Shown here: piece by piece, positions 37,886 through 47,458 of the stretch
Layout: every line of letters starts with the position of its first letter
Position numbering within the stretch: the stretch's first letter is position 1
Source of the DNA: Coriobacterium glomerans PW2
Lineage (GTDB): Bacteria; Actinomycetota; Coriobacteriia; Coriobacteriales; Coriobacteriaceae
Assembly: GCF_000195315.1 (NCBI RefSeq)
Contig: NC_015389.1
Coordinates: 1,364,001-1,428,000 of the forward strand
Direction: 5' to 3'
DNA: 64,000 bases
Notes under the pieces: model-generated
What the model saw: the letters and a program-made list of their open reading frames with translations, nothing else
The model's database searches: none
What the model was told of the DNA's origin: nothing
Made by a program: the position numbers and the translations under genes

Positions 37886-37898
37886 AGCCGGTCGCCTT

Positions 37899-40800
37899 CT
37901 AGATCACCGTCACGCGGCCGGCGTTTCCCACGATCGCGCGCGCCTCGGCGTGAAGCGGCACCGAACGGGCGTTGACCCTCGTGGGGATCTCGGCGCGCAT
38001 CGTCTGCCCGTCGCCCTGCTCGATGAACAGCTCCACGCGGTCGGCACCGGGGTTGGAGGAGAGCAGCGCCGCGAGCCTGCCCATGCTCGCCTGCGAGAAG
38101 CGCGAGCTGGGGATCATGATCTCGAAGATCTTCGGGCGATTCGCCTCCTCGCTCAGCTCGAGCGGGGCGATCTCCTGCGCGATGATCTGGTCGCCCCTGT
38201 CGGAGCGCTCCAGGCGGCCGCGCACGCGGATGAACGCGTCTGAGAGCACGGCTCCGGTCTCCGGGTCCGTCTCGCCGAACAGCAGCCGCTCGGCCTCCTT
38301 GTAGGTCTTGGGGAAGACGACAACGGTCGCCTCGCCCTCCATGTCCTCGAGACGCACGATCGCCATGGCGTCGCCGTTTTTCGTCACGCGCTTCGAGACG
38401 TCGGCGACCATGCCGGCGAACCAGAACGCCCTGTCCTCCGGGATCGCCTGGCCCGCTGCCGGCGCGCTCGCGGTCGGCGCATCGCCTCCGAGAGCGGCGT
38501 CGATCTCCTCGCCGACCTCGATCTGCGAGAGCGCGTAGTCGCGCGCGCGGGCCAGGGCGCACTCATAGGGTCGCAGGGGATGGTCGGAGACGTAGATGCC
38601 CAGCACCTCGCGCTCCTGGGCGAGCTTGGTGTGGCGGTCCCACTCCTGACCGTCGGGCTCGGGAACCTTGACCTCGAAACCCGAGCCCTCCACATCGCCG
38701 AGCACATCGAAGAACGACACCTGCCCGGTCGCCCGCGTCTTGTTGCGCCGCACGACGGCATCAAGTATGTTCTCCGGGTTGTTCTTATCGATGAAACCCA
38801 TGAGCTGCCGGCGCGGGAATCCGCTCGCATCGAAGGCTCCGGCCTTGATGAGGGCCTCGCAGACGCGGCGGTTCGCGCACGCGGGGTCCAGCCGCTCCAT
38901 GTAATCATGCAGGTTCTTGAAGGCTCCGCCGCGCTCGCGCTCCTCGATGATGGTTCGCGCCACCCCCTCGCCCACGCCGCGGATGCCCGCCAGCCCGAAG
39001 CGGATGCCCTCATGGACGGCGGTGAAGTCCTTGTTGGACTCGTTGATGTCAGGCGGCAGCACCTCGATGCCCTCATGCCGGCACGCCGAGATGTAGTGGA
39101 CGATCTTCTCGGTCTTGCCCGTGAAGCTCGTGAGCACGGCGGCCATGTACTCATAGGGGTAGTGAGCCTTGAGCCAGGCGGTCTGCATGACAAGGATCGC
39201 GTACCCGGCAGAGTGGGACTTGTTGAACGCGTACTCGGCGAACTTCAAGACGTCGGCCCAGATCTGCTCGGCTATCGCGCGAGAGAAGTCGTTTCTCACC
39301 GCACCGTTCATCCAGTGGTCCTGCATCGTCTCGTCGGTGCCATCGTCCCAGTGCTGGACGACGGTCTCCATGAGCTCGATGTGCTTTTTGGCCACGGCCT
39401 TGCGGACCTTGTCGGACTCCCCCGCCGTGAATCCCGACATGTGCATCGAGATCTGCATGACCTGCTCCTGGTAGACGATCGTTCCGTAGGTCTCCTCCAG
39501 AAGCGGCGCCAGACGGTTGTCGTAGTAGACGACCTTCTTTCTGCCGTGCATGCGGTCGATGTAGTCGGCGACCATGCCCGCGCCCAGAGGTCCCGGCCGA
39601 TAGAGCGCGATCAGTGCGACAACGTGCTTGAACTCGCTGGGACGCATGTTCTTGATCGTCGCGGTCATGCCCGCCGACTCGACCTGGAACACCCCCGCGG
39701 TGCGTCCGGCGGCCATGAGCTCGAAGATCGCCGGATCATCGAAGGGGATCGCGTCCACATCGACCTCGGTGCCGAAGTTCGCCAGAATGTTGGCCTTCGC
39801 CTTCGAGATGACCGTCAGCGTGCGCAGCCCCAGAAAGTCCATCTTGAGCAGGCCCATGTCGGCGACCGTGTGGCCCTCGTACTGCGTGATCTCCACGCCG
39901 CCTTTGGTGTCGAGCTTGGTGGGCACGTGCTCGTTGACCGGATCGCGGCAGATGAGCACGGCGCAGGCGTGCACGCCCTCGCCGCGGGTCAGGCCCTCGA
40001 TGGACAGGGCCGCATCGATGATGCGCCGGGCGTCGTCGTCGCCACGGTAGGCGTCGGCGAAATCCGGGTTGTACAGCTCCTCCTTCTTCTTCTGCTGCTT
40101 GAGCACCTGGGAGAGCTTCACCGAGGGGGCCGACGAGATCATCTTGGAGAGGCGCTGACCGGTGCTGACCGGATAGTCGAGCACGCGCGCCGCATCGTTG
40201 ATGGCCTGCTTGGCCTTGATGGTCGAGTAGGTGATGACGTGGGTGACCTTGTCTGCGCCGTAGCGACCCCGAACGTACTCCACGACCTCCAGACGCCGCT
40301 CGTCGTCGAAATCCATGTCGATATCGGGCATCTCGGCGCGCTCCGGGGAGAGGAACCTCTCGAACATGAGGCCGTTCTCCAGAGGATCGAACGTCGTGAT
40401 GTCCATGGCGTAGGCGACGATGGCGCCGGCCGCGGAGCCGCGCCCGGGCCCGACGCCGATGCCGTTCTCCTTGGCCCAGCGCACGTAGTCCGCCACGATG
40501 AGGAAGTAGGCGGCGAAGCCCTTGTCGCAGATGACGCGGTACTCGTACTCGAAGCGCTCCGCGATGTTCACCCCGCTGATCTCCCGCTCGCGCCAGTCGT
40601 CGCCGTAGCGGCGCGCAAGGCCCCGTTCGCACTCGCGCCGGAACTGGCTCTCGTGGGTCTCGCCCTCGTCGAGCCCGGGGAAGCGCGGCAGGATGATGCT
40701 GTCCCAATCGAGCTCGACCTCGCAGCGCTCGGCGAGCTCGACGGTGTTGTCGAGTGCCTCGGGGCAGTACGGGAACAGCGCGCGCATCTCCTCCTCGCTC

Positions 40801-41723
40801 TTCATGTAGAACTCCGAGCCCTGCATGCGCATGCGATTGGGATCGTCCATCTTGGCGTTCGTGCCGATGCACAGCATGAGGTCCTGCACCGGCGCGTCGG
40901 CGCGCGTGAGGTAGTGGAAGTCGTTGGTGGCGATGACCTTGACGCCGACCCGGGCGGCGATCTCGATGAGCTGGTGGCTGAGCTGCTCATCGGTCATGCC
41001 GGCATCGGTCGTGATGCCGTGCTCCTGGATCTCGATGTAGAAGCTTCCCGGCTCGAACAGGTCGCGAAACGTCTCGGCCCAGATGATCGCCTGCTCGGTG
41101 TTGCCCTCATCGATGCAGCGCGGGATGACGCCGGCCAGACACGCCGAGGAGCCGATGATGCCCTCGCGGTGACGGCGCAGGTTGTCCAAGGTCACGCGAG
41201 GCTTGTAGTAGAAGCCCGAGACGGCCGCCTCCGAGACGAGCTGCATGAGGTTCACGTAGCCCACCTCGTTGCGCGCCAGCAGGATCAGGTGGTAGAGCTC
41301 GGGCTTGTGATCGCGGGCGAGCGTCTCATCCGGGGTGAAGTACACCTCGCAGCCGAAGATCGGCTTGATGAGAGGACGGGGGCGCACGCTCTCCAGGCTG
41401 CCGTGCTCGCGCCAGGCCTGCATGTCGCGCAGATGCTGGGCATGGCCGCGCGGATCGCTTCGGGCATCGGGATCCTCCAGCTCGTCCCCGCGTCCCTTCG
41501 CGAGAAACGCCGCGTCGTGACTCCAGACGCGGTACTCGGGCATGTCATGGTTCACCTTGTTGCAGGCGAGCGCGAGCTGAGGGATGCCGTACATGTAGCC
41601 GTGGTCGGTGAGCGCGACGGCGGGCATGCCCAGCTCGACGGCGCGCTCGACCATGTCCTCGATGCGCGTGGCGCCATCGAGCATGGAGTATTCAGAGTGG
41701 TTATGCAGATGGACGAACGCCAC
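37899..41723 (-). CDS. dnaE: DNA polymerase III alpha subunit
   Basis: Replicative polymerase of 1274 aa. The N-terminal PHP domain begins FVHLHNHSEYSMLDGATRIE. The C-family palm has GPGRGSAAGAIVAYAMDIT and the catalytic Asp pair PDIDMDFDDERR (about 465-475). The fingers and beta-clamp region follow. A tandem HhH segment (FGLAGIRGVGEGVARTIIEE) and a C-terminal OB fold (WFAGMVADVSKRVTKNGDAM) complete the usual order. A PHP-domain insertion of about 45 residues (FLAKGRGDELEDPDARSDPR region) precedes KPIFGCEVYF. Length is at the upper end for DnaE1. It is a single gene with a hairpin after the stop. Confidence 0.97.
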   Translation of the reverse strand: MAFVHLHNHSEYSMLDGATRIEDMVERAVELGMPAVALTDHGYMYGIPQLALACNKVNHDMPEYRVWSHDAAFLAKGRGDELEDPDARSDPRGHAQHLRDMQAWREHGSLESVRPRPLIKPIFGCEVYFTPDETLARDHKPELYHLILLARNEVGYVNLMQLVSEAAVSGFYYKPRVTLDNLRRHREGIIGSSACLAGVIPRCIDEGNTEQAIIWAETFRDLFEPGSFYIEIQEHGITTDAGMTDEQLSHQLIEIAARVGVKVIATNDFHYLTRADAPVQDLMLCIGTNAKMDDPNRMRMQGSEFYMKSEEEMRALFPYCPEALDNTVELAERCEVELDWDSIILPRFPGLDEGETHESQFRRECERGLARRYGDDWREREISGVNIAERFEYEYRVICDKGFAAYFLIVADYVRWAKENGIGVGPGRGSAAGAIVAYAMDITTFDPLENGLMFERFLSPERAEMPDIDMDFDDERRLEVVEYVRGRYGADKVTHVITYSTIKAKQAINDAARVLDYPVSTGQRLSKMISSAPSVKLSQVLKQQKKKEELYNPDFADAYRGDDDARRIIDAALSIEGLTRGEGVHACAVLICRDPVNEHVPTKLDTKGGVEITQYEGHTVADMGLLKMDFLGLRTLTVISKAKANILANFGTEVDVDAIPFDDPAIFELMAAGRTAGVFQVESAGMTATIKNMRPSEFKHVVALIALYRPGPLGAGMVADYIDRMHGRKKVVYYDNRLAPLLEETYGTIVYQEQVMQISMHMSGFTAGESDKVRKAVAKKHIELMETVVQHWDDGTDETMQDHWMNGAVRNDFSRAIAEQIWADVLKFAEYAFNKSHSAGYAILVMQTAWLKAHYPYEYMAAVLTSFTGKTEKIVHYISACRHEGIEVLPPDINESNKDFTAVHEGIRFGLAGIRGVGEGVARTIIEERERGGAFKNLHDYMERLDPACANRRVCEALIKAGAFDASGFPRRQLMGFIDKNNPENILDAVVRRNKTRATGQVSFFDVLGDVEGSGFEVKVPEPDGQEWDRHTKLAQEREVLGIYVSDHPLRPYECALARARDYALSQIEVGEEIDAALGGDAPTASAPAAGQAIPEDRAFWFAGMVADVSKRVTKNGDAMAIVRLEDMEGEATVVVFPKTYKEAERLLFGETDPETGAVLSDAFIRVRGRLERSDRGDQIIAQEIAPLELSEEANRPKIFEIMIPSSRFSQASMGRLAALLSSNPGADRVELFIEQGDGQTMRAEIPTRVNARSVPLHAEARAIVGNAGRVTVI

Positions 41724-42003
41724 GGCAGCTCTCCTATCGGGATCCGGTGTAAAGATTCAGCGCTGACCTGCGAATCTATTGGAACCCGATGCAACGGGGG
41801 GCGCAGGCGCGGGGTCTCATACGATCATAGCGCACCGCGCGATTCGCCTCCCCGGCGCACGGCGCGGTCCGCATGAGGACCACATGAGCGCGGCGCGCCG
41901 GGCCGGAGCGAGCGCGCGGGGCGAAGAAACCCGGGTTCGAGAAAGTCCCGACGTGGCCGGGAGACCTTGCACGGACAGAGCGGAGCGCCCGCGCGAGCCT
42001 ACG

Positions 42004-43419
42004 TCACAGCTCGAGCTCCTGCAAGCGCAGGATGGCCAGAATGTAGATCTTGAGCGCTCGACGCAGGGACCGCTCGCTGGCGCCCTCGTCTGGACCGTGC
42101 ATGGAGCCGATCCACTCCGGGGCGACGAGATCCTCTTCTTCCGGTCCGAACGAGACAGCACGGGCGAACTTGCGCGCATAGGTGCCCCCGCCCATGGAGA
42201 ACGGCTCGGCGCGCGTGCCGGTGACGTCGCCGTACACGTCGATGAGGGCGCGCACCGCCGGATCGTCCGCATCCACCGAGAAGGGCGGTTTCGACGAGGC
42301 GACGCGAAACTCGGCACCGAAGTCGGCCGCGAGCGCTGAGAGCCGCTCTGTGATGGCCGCTGCGCTCGTGCTGTCGGGGTAGCGAATATCGATAGACTGG
42401 ACGATGCGGCCGTCGCGCACCTCGATGGTGCCGCCGTTCAGCGTGAGGGCGCCGAATGCCTCGTTCTCGCTGGCGATGCCCAGCTGCGTCCCGGAGGTGT
42501 CGGCCAGCACCTTCGAGAGCAGCTCGAGGAAGCGCGCCTCCTCCCCGTCGACGACATGGCTCGCGCGAAGATAGCCCACGATGATGCCGATCGCGTTCAT
42601 GGTGCCCTCCGGAAGCGAGGCGTGACCGCCGATTCCCCTCGCCACGATGCGAGAGACACCCTGCCGCACCGGCTCGATGCCGATGCGGTCGGCGTGCTCT
42701 CTCGGCGCGGGCAGCTTCTCGGCGTCGACCGCCAGCTCGATGATCGACTCGCCGGGGATCGCGTTTCCGGCCGCGGCGCCGCTCCAGAACAGGATGCGGC
42801 CCGAGGAGATCGGAGCGCTTTTGAACTCGGCGTTGTAGTTGCCCTTCTCGGCGTTGCACACCGGAAACGCCGCATCTGGCGTGAACAGGAACGCGGGGTT
42901 CTCGTGAGAGTCGAGATAGTGGTCGACATCGCGCATACCGGCCTCCTCGTCGCAGCCGAGCAGCGCGCGAAATCCATAGCGGGGCGCGCCGCCCTGTCGC
43001 CTGAGGAAGGCTCCGGCGTACAGCGACAGCACCGCCGGGCCCTTGTCGTCGAGGGCGCCGCGCCCGAGCAACCAGCCGTCCCGGCGCTCCAGAGCGAATG
43101 GATCGGTGCGCCAGCCCGGGCCGGCCGGTACCACATCGATGTGGGCTATCGTGGCGATGTGCGCGGAGCGCTGGCCGGCGATGTCGGCGATGCCGATGTA
43201 GCCGTCATCATCGGAGGTCTCGTATCCGAGCCGCCGCGCGATGCGCAGCGCGGCGTCCAGGGCTTCGCGCACCGGGCGGCCGAAGGGCGCTCCCTGCTCG
43301 GCTGCGGAGACGTCGCTCACGGAAGGATGTGCCACCAACTGCCCGATATCCGCGATCGCATCCTCCCAGATCTCCTTTACGTAGGCATCTACCTGTGCCT
43401 CGAGCTTGTGATCGATCAT
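42004..43419 (-). CDS. M20-family dipeptidase (PepV/Sapep-like)
   Basis: Zinc peptidase of 471 aa. Metal motifs are in order: HIDVVPAGPGW (first His-x-Asp), GRGALDDKGP (bridging Asp), GCDEEAGMRDV (Glu-Glu) and the final His in SMHGPDEGASE. The length and insert match the PepV/Sapep dipeptidase group, which acts on dipeptides in the cytoplasm. The ATG at 43419 follows GAGGAGGAGCTC and overlaps the upstream phosphatase gene by 4 nt. Confidence 0.93.
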   Translation of the reverse strand: MIDHKLEAQVDAYVKEIWEDAIADIGQLVAHPSVSDVSAAEQGAPFGRPVREALDAALRIARRLGYETSDDDGYIGIADIAGQRSAHIATIAHIDVVPAGPGWRTDPFALERRDGWLLGRGALDDKGPAVLSLYAGAFLRRQGGAPRYGFRALLGCDEEAGMRDVDHYLDSHENPAFLFTPDAAFPVCNAEKGNYNAEFKSAPISSGRILFWSGAAAGNAIPGESIIELAVDAEKLPAPREHADRIGIEPVRQGVSRIVARGIGGHASLPEGTMNAIGIIVGYLRASHVVDGEEARFLELLSKVLADTSGTQLGIASENEAFGALTLNGGTIEVRDGRIVQSIDIRYPDSTSAAAITERLSALAADFGAEFRVASSKPPFSVDADDPAVRALIDVYGDVTGTRAEPFSMGGGTYARKFARAVSFGPEEEDLVAPEWIGSMHGPDEGASERSLRRALKIYILAILRLQELEL

Positions 43420-44099
43420 GAGCTCCTCCTCATCTTGATGATTGCCTCCTCGAGTCCCCAAAGAATCGCATCGGCACCCGAGCGCTCGAGTTCTCCGGGC
43501 TCCGCAGTGCCGGTGTACACACCGATCGCGGGGACGTCCAGCTCGTGGGCGCCCTCGATATCATGGAAGCGATCGCCTACCATGACGGCGTCTGCCGGGC
43601 GCGCGCCGCACATCTCGAGGGCGGCGGCGATCGATGCCGCCTTCGTGCGCCGATAGGGCTCCAGGTGCCCCGCGACGGCTGCGAAGCTGTCGCGCAGACC
43701 GATCTGAACGAGCAGCCGCTCGGCGACGTCCTCGCGTCTGGACGTGGCGACGGCCAGCGTGCGCCCCTGCCGCCCGAGCATATCCACAAGCTCGATCGCG
43801 TGCGGCATCGGCGGGCATGCGCTCGGATCCAACTGGGCGTACAGCTCGCGATAGCGCGCACAGGCCCGCTGGGAGCCCGCGCTCGTCAGGCCGAACAGAT
43901 CGTGGAACCCCTCCTCGAGCGGCGGACCGATCATGCTGTTGAGCCGCGCCTCATCGATCTCGTCGGCGGGCATCCCCATCTCTTCGAGCACGTGGCGCGC
44001 TGTGCGCTTGATGGAGTCGGCCGTGTCGGCGAGCGTGCCGTCGAAATCGAAGACAACGACCGGCCGCAAGAACAGATCCGTCGCATCCACATCTTCCAT
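43416..44099 (-). CDS. HAD-superfamily phosphatase (phosphoglycolate phosphatase-like)
   Basis: Protein of 227 aa with HAD motif I VFDFDGTLADT, a helical cap (LEEGFHDLFGL), motif II AVATSRREDV, motif III Lys in RRTKAAS and motif IV MVGDRFHDIEGA. Similar proteins hydrolyse phosphoglycolate or other small phosphates. AGGAGGTTGGCAC precedes the ATG at 44099. The substrate is unknown; coupling to the M20 dipeptidase gives no clear metabolic link. Confidence 0.88.
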   Translation of the reverse strand: MEDVDATDLFLRPVVVFDFDGTLADTADSIKRTARHVLEEMGMPADEIDEARLNSMIGPPLEEGFHDLFGLTSAGSQRACARYRELYAQLDPSACPPMPHAIELVDMLGRQGRTLAVATSRREDVAERLLVQIGLRDSFAAVAGHLEPYRRTKAASIAAALEMCGARPADAVMVGDRFHDIEGAHELDVPAIGVYTGTAEPGELERSGADAILWGLEEAIIKMRRSS

Positions 44100-44282
44100 G
44101 TGCCAACCTCCTCGCCCGCCGTGTCCGCTTCTCGCACTCCGGTTATGATACGCGAAGCCAAGGCGGATCGGAAGCGCGATCGCGACGCGTCGGGACACCA
44201 TGATCAGCGCGCGAGAGGGCGAACTCAAAACCGCCCTTCTCCGCACCGGAATCCCGCCCCCATCCTGAAGCGCGCCATGAAA

Positions 44283-44317
44283 AACCCCTGGCCCCCGGAA
44301 TGCGGGGGACAGGGGTT
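44283..44317 (-). terminator. intrinsic terminator after rpsA
   Basis: On the minus strand AACCCCTG-(mismatch)-CCCCCG, loop CATTC, CGGGGG-(mismatch)-CAGGGGTT is followed by a T-run: a strong GC stem with poly-U, 26 nt after the rpsA stop. Confidence 0.85.
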
Positions 44318-44342
44318 CCAAGCAAGCGAGATGCGATGCGCG

Positions 44343-45611
44343 CTACTCCTCGTTCGAGCCATCCTGAGACGCCTGCGCCTCGGGAGCCTGCGCCGCCGGC
44401 GCGGAATCGGCTGCATCCTCGGAGTCTGCGGCCTGCTCGTCCGTCTCCTTCGCGACGGGCTTGGCCGGCGCGTCATGGGACTCCATCGGTGCGACCTCGA
44501 TCTCGATCCCGAGCGTCTCGGCGGCCGCCTTCATCGACAGCGAGATGCGGCGGCGATCCAGATCGATCTCCATAACCTTGACCTGCACCGCTTCATTGGT
44601 GTGAATGACCTGCGAGGGCTGATCCACGTGCTTGTTGGCCATCTCGGAGATGTGCACGAGGCCCTCGATCCCCTCGCCCAGGTCCACGAAGGCGCCGAAC
44701 GGCACGAGCTTGGTAACCCTGCCCTCGACGATAGCGCCCACCGGGTACTTCTTGACGAGCGCGCGCCACGGATCCTCGGTGGTCTGCTTGAGGCCCAACG
44801 AGATGCGCTCGCGGTTGAGATCGACATCCAAGACCTCGACCTCGACCTCCTGGCCGACCTTGACGACCTCGGAGGGATGGTTGACGTGATTCCAGGAGAG
44901 CTCGGAGATATGGATGAGCCCGTCGATGCCGCCGAGATCGACGAAGGCGCCGAAGTCCACGATCGAAGAGACGGTGCCGGTGAGGCGCATGCCGCTCTTG
45001 AGCTTGGAGAGGATCTCGGAGCGCTCGGCCTTGCGGGACTCCTCGAGCACGACGCGGCGGGACAGCACGACGTTGTTGCGATTGCGATCCATCTCGATGA
45101 CGCGAGCCTCGATGGAGGTGCCCATGTAGGAGGTGAGATCCTTCACGCGACGCAGATCGACCAGTGAGGCGGGCAGAAAGCCGCGCAGGCCGATGTCCAG
45201 AATCAGACCGCCCTTGACGACCTCGATGACCTCGCCCTCGACGTTCTCGCCGGTGTTGAACTTCTCCTCGATGCGGTTCCAGGCGCGCTCGTACTCGGCA
45301 CGCTTCTTGGAGAGCACCAGACGGCCGTCCTTGTCCTCCTTCTGAAGGACCAGCGCCTCGATCGGATCGCCCACAGAGACCAGCTCAGAGGGATCGGCGT
45401 CTTTTCTGATGGACAGCTCTCGCACCGGGATGACGCCCTCGGATTTGAAGCCGATATCCACGAGAACCTCGTCATGCTCGATCTTGACGACTGTACCGCT
45501 GACAAGGTCGCCCTCATCGAAATCGGTGATCGTGCCATCGATAAGACTGTTCATCTCCTCTTCGTTGACATCGTCAAGGGAGAAAATGGACGAGTTCTGA
45601 ATCTCACTCAA
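44343..45611 (-). CDS. rpsA: 30S ribosomal protein S1
   Basis: Protein of 422 aa with four S1 RNA-binding repeats (for example GDLVSGTVVKIEHDEVLVDI, GENVEGEVIEVVKGGLILDI, GMRLTGTVSSIVDFGAFVDL, GAIVEGRVTKLVPFGAFVDL) and a variable Ala/Asp/Glu-rich tail from about 375. Four repeats are usual for actinobacterial S1. The TTG at 45611 follows GAAAGGGGTCCACCC and is preferred to an ATG 21 nt upstream that precedes the ribosome site. It recruits mRNA to the 30S subunit. Confidence 0.93.
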   Translation of the reverse strand: MSEIQNSSIFSLDDVNEEEMNSLIDGTITDFDEGDLVSGTVVKIEHDEVLVDIGFKSEGVIPVRELSIRKDADPSELVSVGDPIEALVLQKEDKDGRLVLSKKRAEYERAWNRIEEKFNTGENVEGEVIEVVKGGLILDIGLRGFLPASLVDLRRVKDLTSYMGTSIEARVIEMDRNRNNVVLSRRVVLEESRKAERSEILSKLKSGMRLTGTVSSIVDFGAFVDLGGIDGLIHISELSWNHVNHPSEVVKVGQEVEVEVLDVDLNRERISLGLKQTTEDPWRALVKKYPVGAIVEGRVTKLVPFGAFVDLGEGIEGLVHISEMANKHVDQPSQVIHTNEAVQVKVMEIDLDRRRISLSMKAAAETLGIEIEVAPMESHDAPAKPVAKETDEQAADSEDAADSAPAAQAPEAQASQDGSNEE

Positions 45612-45728
45612 GGGTGGACCCCTTTCGAACATCGGGGCCCCGATAGCTAGGACCTGCAGCTGGGCGTCGAGGATACGCTACTCGGGCGCGCACTGTTCGG
45701 AACACTCGGGGGCCAACAGATACGTGAT

Positions 45729-45747
45729 GTGAACCTTGTGCGTTCAC
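45729..45747 (-). ncRNA. small hairpin at the rpsA transcript start
   Basis: GTGAAC-N7-GTTCAC lies just downstream of the predicted transcription start and could stabilise or regulate the S1 leader. Confidence 0.35.
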
Positions 45748-45755
45748 GGGATAAT

Positions 45756-45784
45756 AGATTACGTTGAAACGCTCGGATTTTCAA
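45756..45784 (-). promoter_or_regulatory. predicted rpsA promoter
   Basis: On the minus strand TTGAAA (45779-45784), 17-bp spacer, TAATCT (45756-45761): a good sigma-70 type match giving a leader of about 140 nt before the TTG start. Confidence 0.6.
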
Positions 45785-46177
45785 GGTCAAGGTGTGTTTT
45801 TTTACCCATTCCCATGGTTTTCGGGCGTGTTTTCCCACGCGATGGCGGTGGGCGGTCCCGCTTGAGGGGTGAACGGCGCAGACAGGCGCGCAGGCGACAG
45901 CACTTGCGCGTTCGTCTGAAGGAGACCGGGCACCTCTGCGGCACCCGACTCGCTCGGAGCCGTTTATGAGGAATTGCTTAACCCGCTTGCGCTCGCGATG
46001 CCAAGGAACAATCATGCAACCGAGATGATGCAACCGGAACGCGCTGATCGGCTCCGCTCCTTCCGAGAGGCGTTGCGCCGGACGGAGACGGATATGGATA
46101 TGAACTGATCGTCGCGGGCGCGAGATCGCCTGCGCTGGGTACAAAAGTCGTCTGGAGACGCCGGAAGGAGGGGCTCT
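45785..46177. other. intergenic region between divergent rpsA and HAD gene
   Basis: About 390 bp with no gene I can support. The plus-strand promoter of the HAD gene should be in its right part. Confidence 0.5.
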
Positions 46178-46960
46178 ATGCTCAAAGCCGTGCTGTTTGA
46201 TATGGATAACACGCTGCTGAGCATCAACCTCAGCGCGTTTCTCGCCGTCTTCGCCAGAGATGAGGCCTATCTGCTCGCCGACATCGCCCGAAAAAATCCG
46301 TTCGCGATGATCGCCTCGTTCGGCGGTGCGCTGCTCGAGCTCAACAGCGCCGAGCGCGACGACGACCTCGGCAATCTCGCGTACTTCAACCGCTCCATCG
46401 AGCGCAGATGCGGCATTCCGCTCGATGATCCGGTGATAGCCGACGTGCTGGAGAGCTATGAGCGCGAGATCCTGCCCCGGAAAAACGACTCGATCATCGC
46501 CGCGCGCCCTGCGCCCGGTGCCCGCGAGGCCATCGAGGCCGTCCTCGAGCGCGGCCTGGACGTGGCGCTGTTCACAAATCCGAGTTTCACGCGTCAGGCC
46601 ATCGCGTGCCGGATACGCTGGGGAGAGCTCGACGAGGTCCCCTTCAGACTCATCACCTCGATGGAGACGAGCACGAGATGCAAGCCGCATGCCCGCTACT
46701 ATCTGGAGGGCATACGCTCGCTGGGGCTGGCACCAGCCGATGTGCTCATGGTCGGCAACGATCCGAGGCGCGACTTCCCCGTTCCGGACTGCGGCATCCA
46801 GACCGCCTACGTGGGATCGGGCTCGCCGGTGCGCGCGACATGGACGGGGCGGATGGCCGACTTCGCTCAGAGCTTCGGAGAGATCGAGGAGCGCTTCTGC
46901 GAGCGGCAGTCGCGCGACCTGCTCGACATCGTCCAAGATGTCGGATGCGGAACCGCCTAG
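46178..46960 (+). CDS. HAD-family hydrolase
   Basis: Protein of 260 aa with motif I LFDMDNTLL (Asp8, Asp10), a helical cap (FLAVFARDEAYLLADIARK), motif II Thr/Ser in ALFTNPSF, Lys in TRCKPHARYY and motif IV MVGNDPRRDFP. The substrate is unknown. GGAAGGAGGGGCTCT precedes the ATG. Its TAG stop overlaps the ndk stop on the opposite strand by 4 nt. Confidence 0.88.
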   Translation: MLKAVLFDMDNTLLSINLSAFLAVFARDEAYLLADIARKNPFAMIASFGGALLELNSAERDDDLGNLAYFNRSIERRCGIPLDDPVIADVLESYEREILPRKNDSIIAARPAPGAREAIEAVLERGLDVALFTNPSFTRQAIACRIRWGELDEVPFRLITSMETSTRCKPHARYYLEGIRSLGLAPADVLMVGNDPRRDFPVPDCGIQTAYVGSGSPVRATWTGRMADFAQSFGEIEERFCERQSRDLLDIVQDVGCGTA

Positions 46961-47364
46961 GCACCGAAGAAGATGTCGATCTCGCGCTCGGCTGCATCGG
47001 GCGAGTCGGATCCGTGGATCACGTTGGCGTCCACATCCAGACCGAAATCGCCCCGGATCGTACCGGGTGCCGCCTTCTGGGGATCGGTCGCACCCATGAG
47101 AGAGCGCATCTTGGCGATCGCGCCCTCGCCGGCGATGACCATCTTCACGACCGGACCGCCCGTGATGAAGGAGATGAGTCCATCGTAGAACGGCTTTCCC
47201 TTGTGCTCGGCGTAGTTGGCGGCGGCCTGCTCGCGCGTGATGGTCGCAAGCTCCATCCTCTCGATGGCAAGTCCGCACCGCTCTATGCGCGCGAGGATCT
47301 CGCCGATATGGCGATCGCGCACCGCATCGGGCTTGATCATCGAATATGTCCGCTCCTGTGCCAC
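46957..47364 (-). CDS. ndk: nucleoside diphosphate kinase
   Basis: Protein of 135 aa, normal length. It has TYSMIKPDAVRDRHIGEIL at the N-terminus and the phospho-histidine in NVIHGSDSPDAAEREI. It equilibrates NTP pools using ATP. The start is GTG 47364, behind GAGAGGAGAGC, which gives the family N-terminus; upstream codons are not conserved. Confidence 0.97.
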   Translation of the reverse strand: MAQERTYSMIKPDAVRDRHIGEILARIERCGLAIERMELATITREQAAANYAEHKGKPFYDGLISFITGGPVVKMVIAGEGAIAKMRSLMGATDPQKAAPGTIRGDFGLDVDANVIHGSDSPDAAEREIDIFFGA

Positions 47365-47458
47365 GCTCTCTCCTCTCGCTCGCGCTGCCGATCGGGATCC
47401 GCGCATCTGGGATCGCGCGGCGCGCTCCTTTCGATCTTATACCCTCGCGAGCGATCCC

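Noticed and set aside
38580-41876. 1098-codon open frame antisense to dnaE
   Set aside because: It lies wholly opposite a conserved dnaE, has a repetitive Val/Asp/His/Arg/Leu composition typical of the complementary frame of GC-rich genes, and has no recognisable domain.
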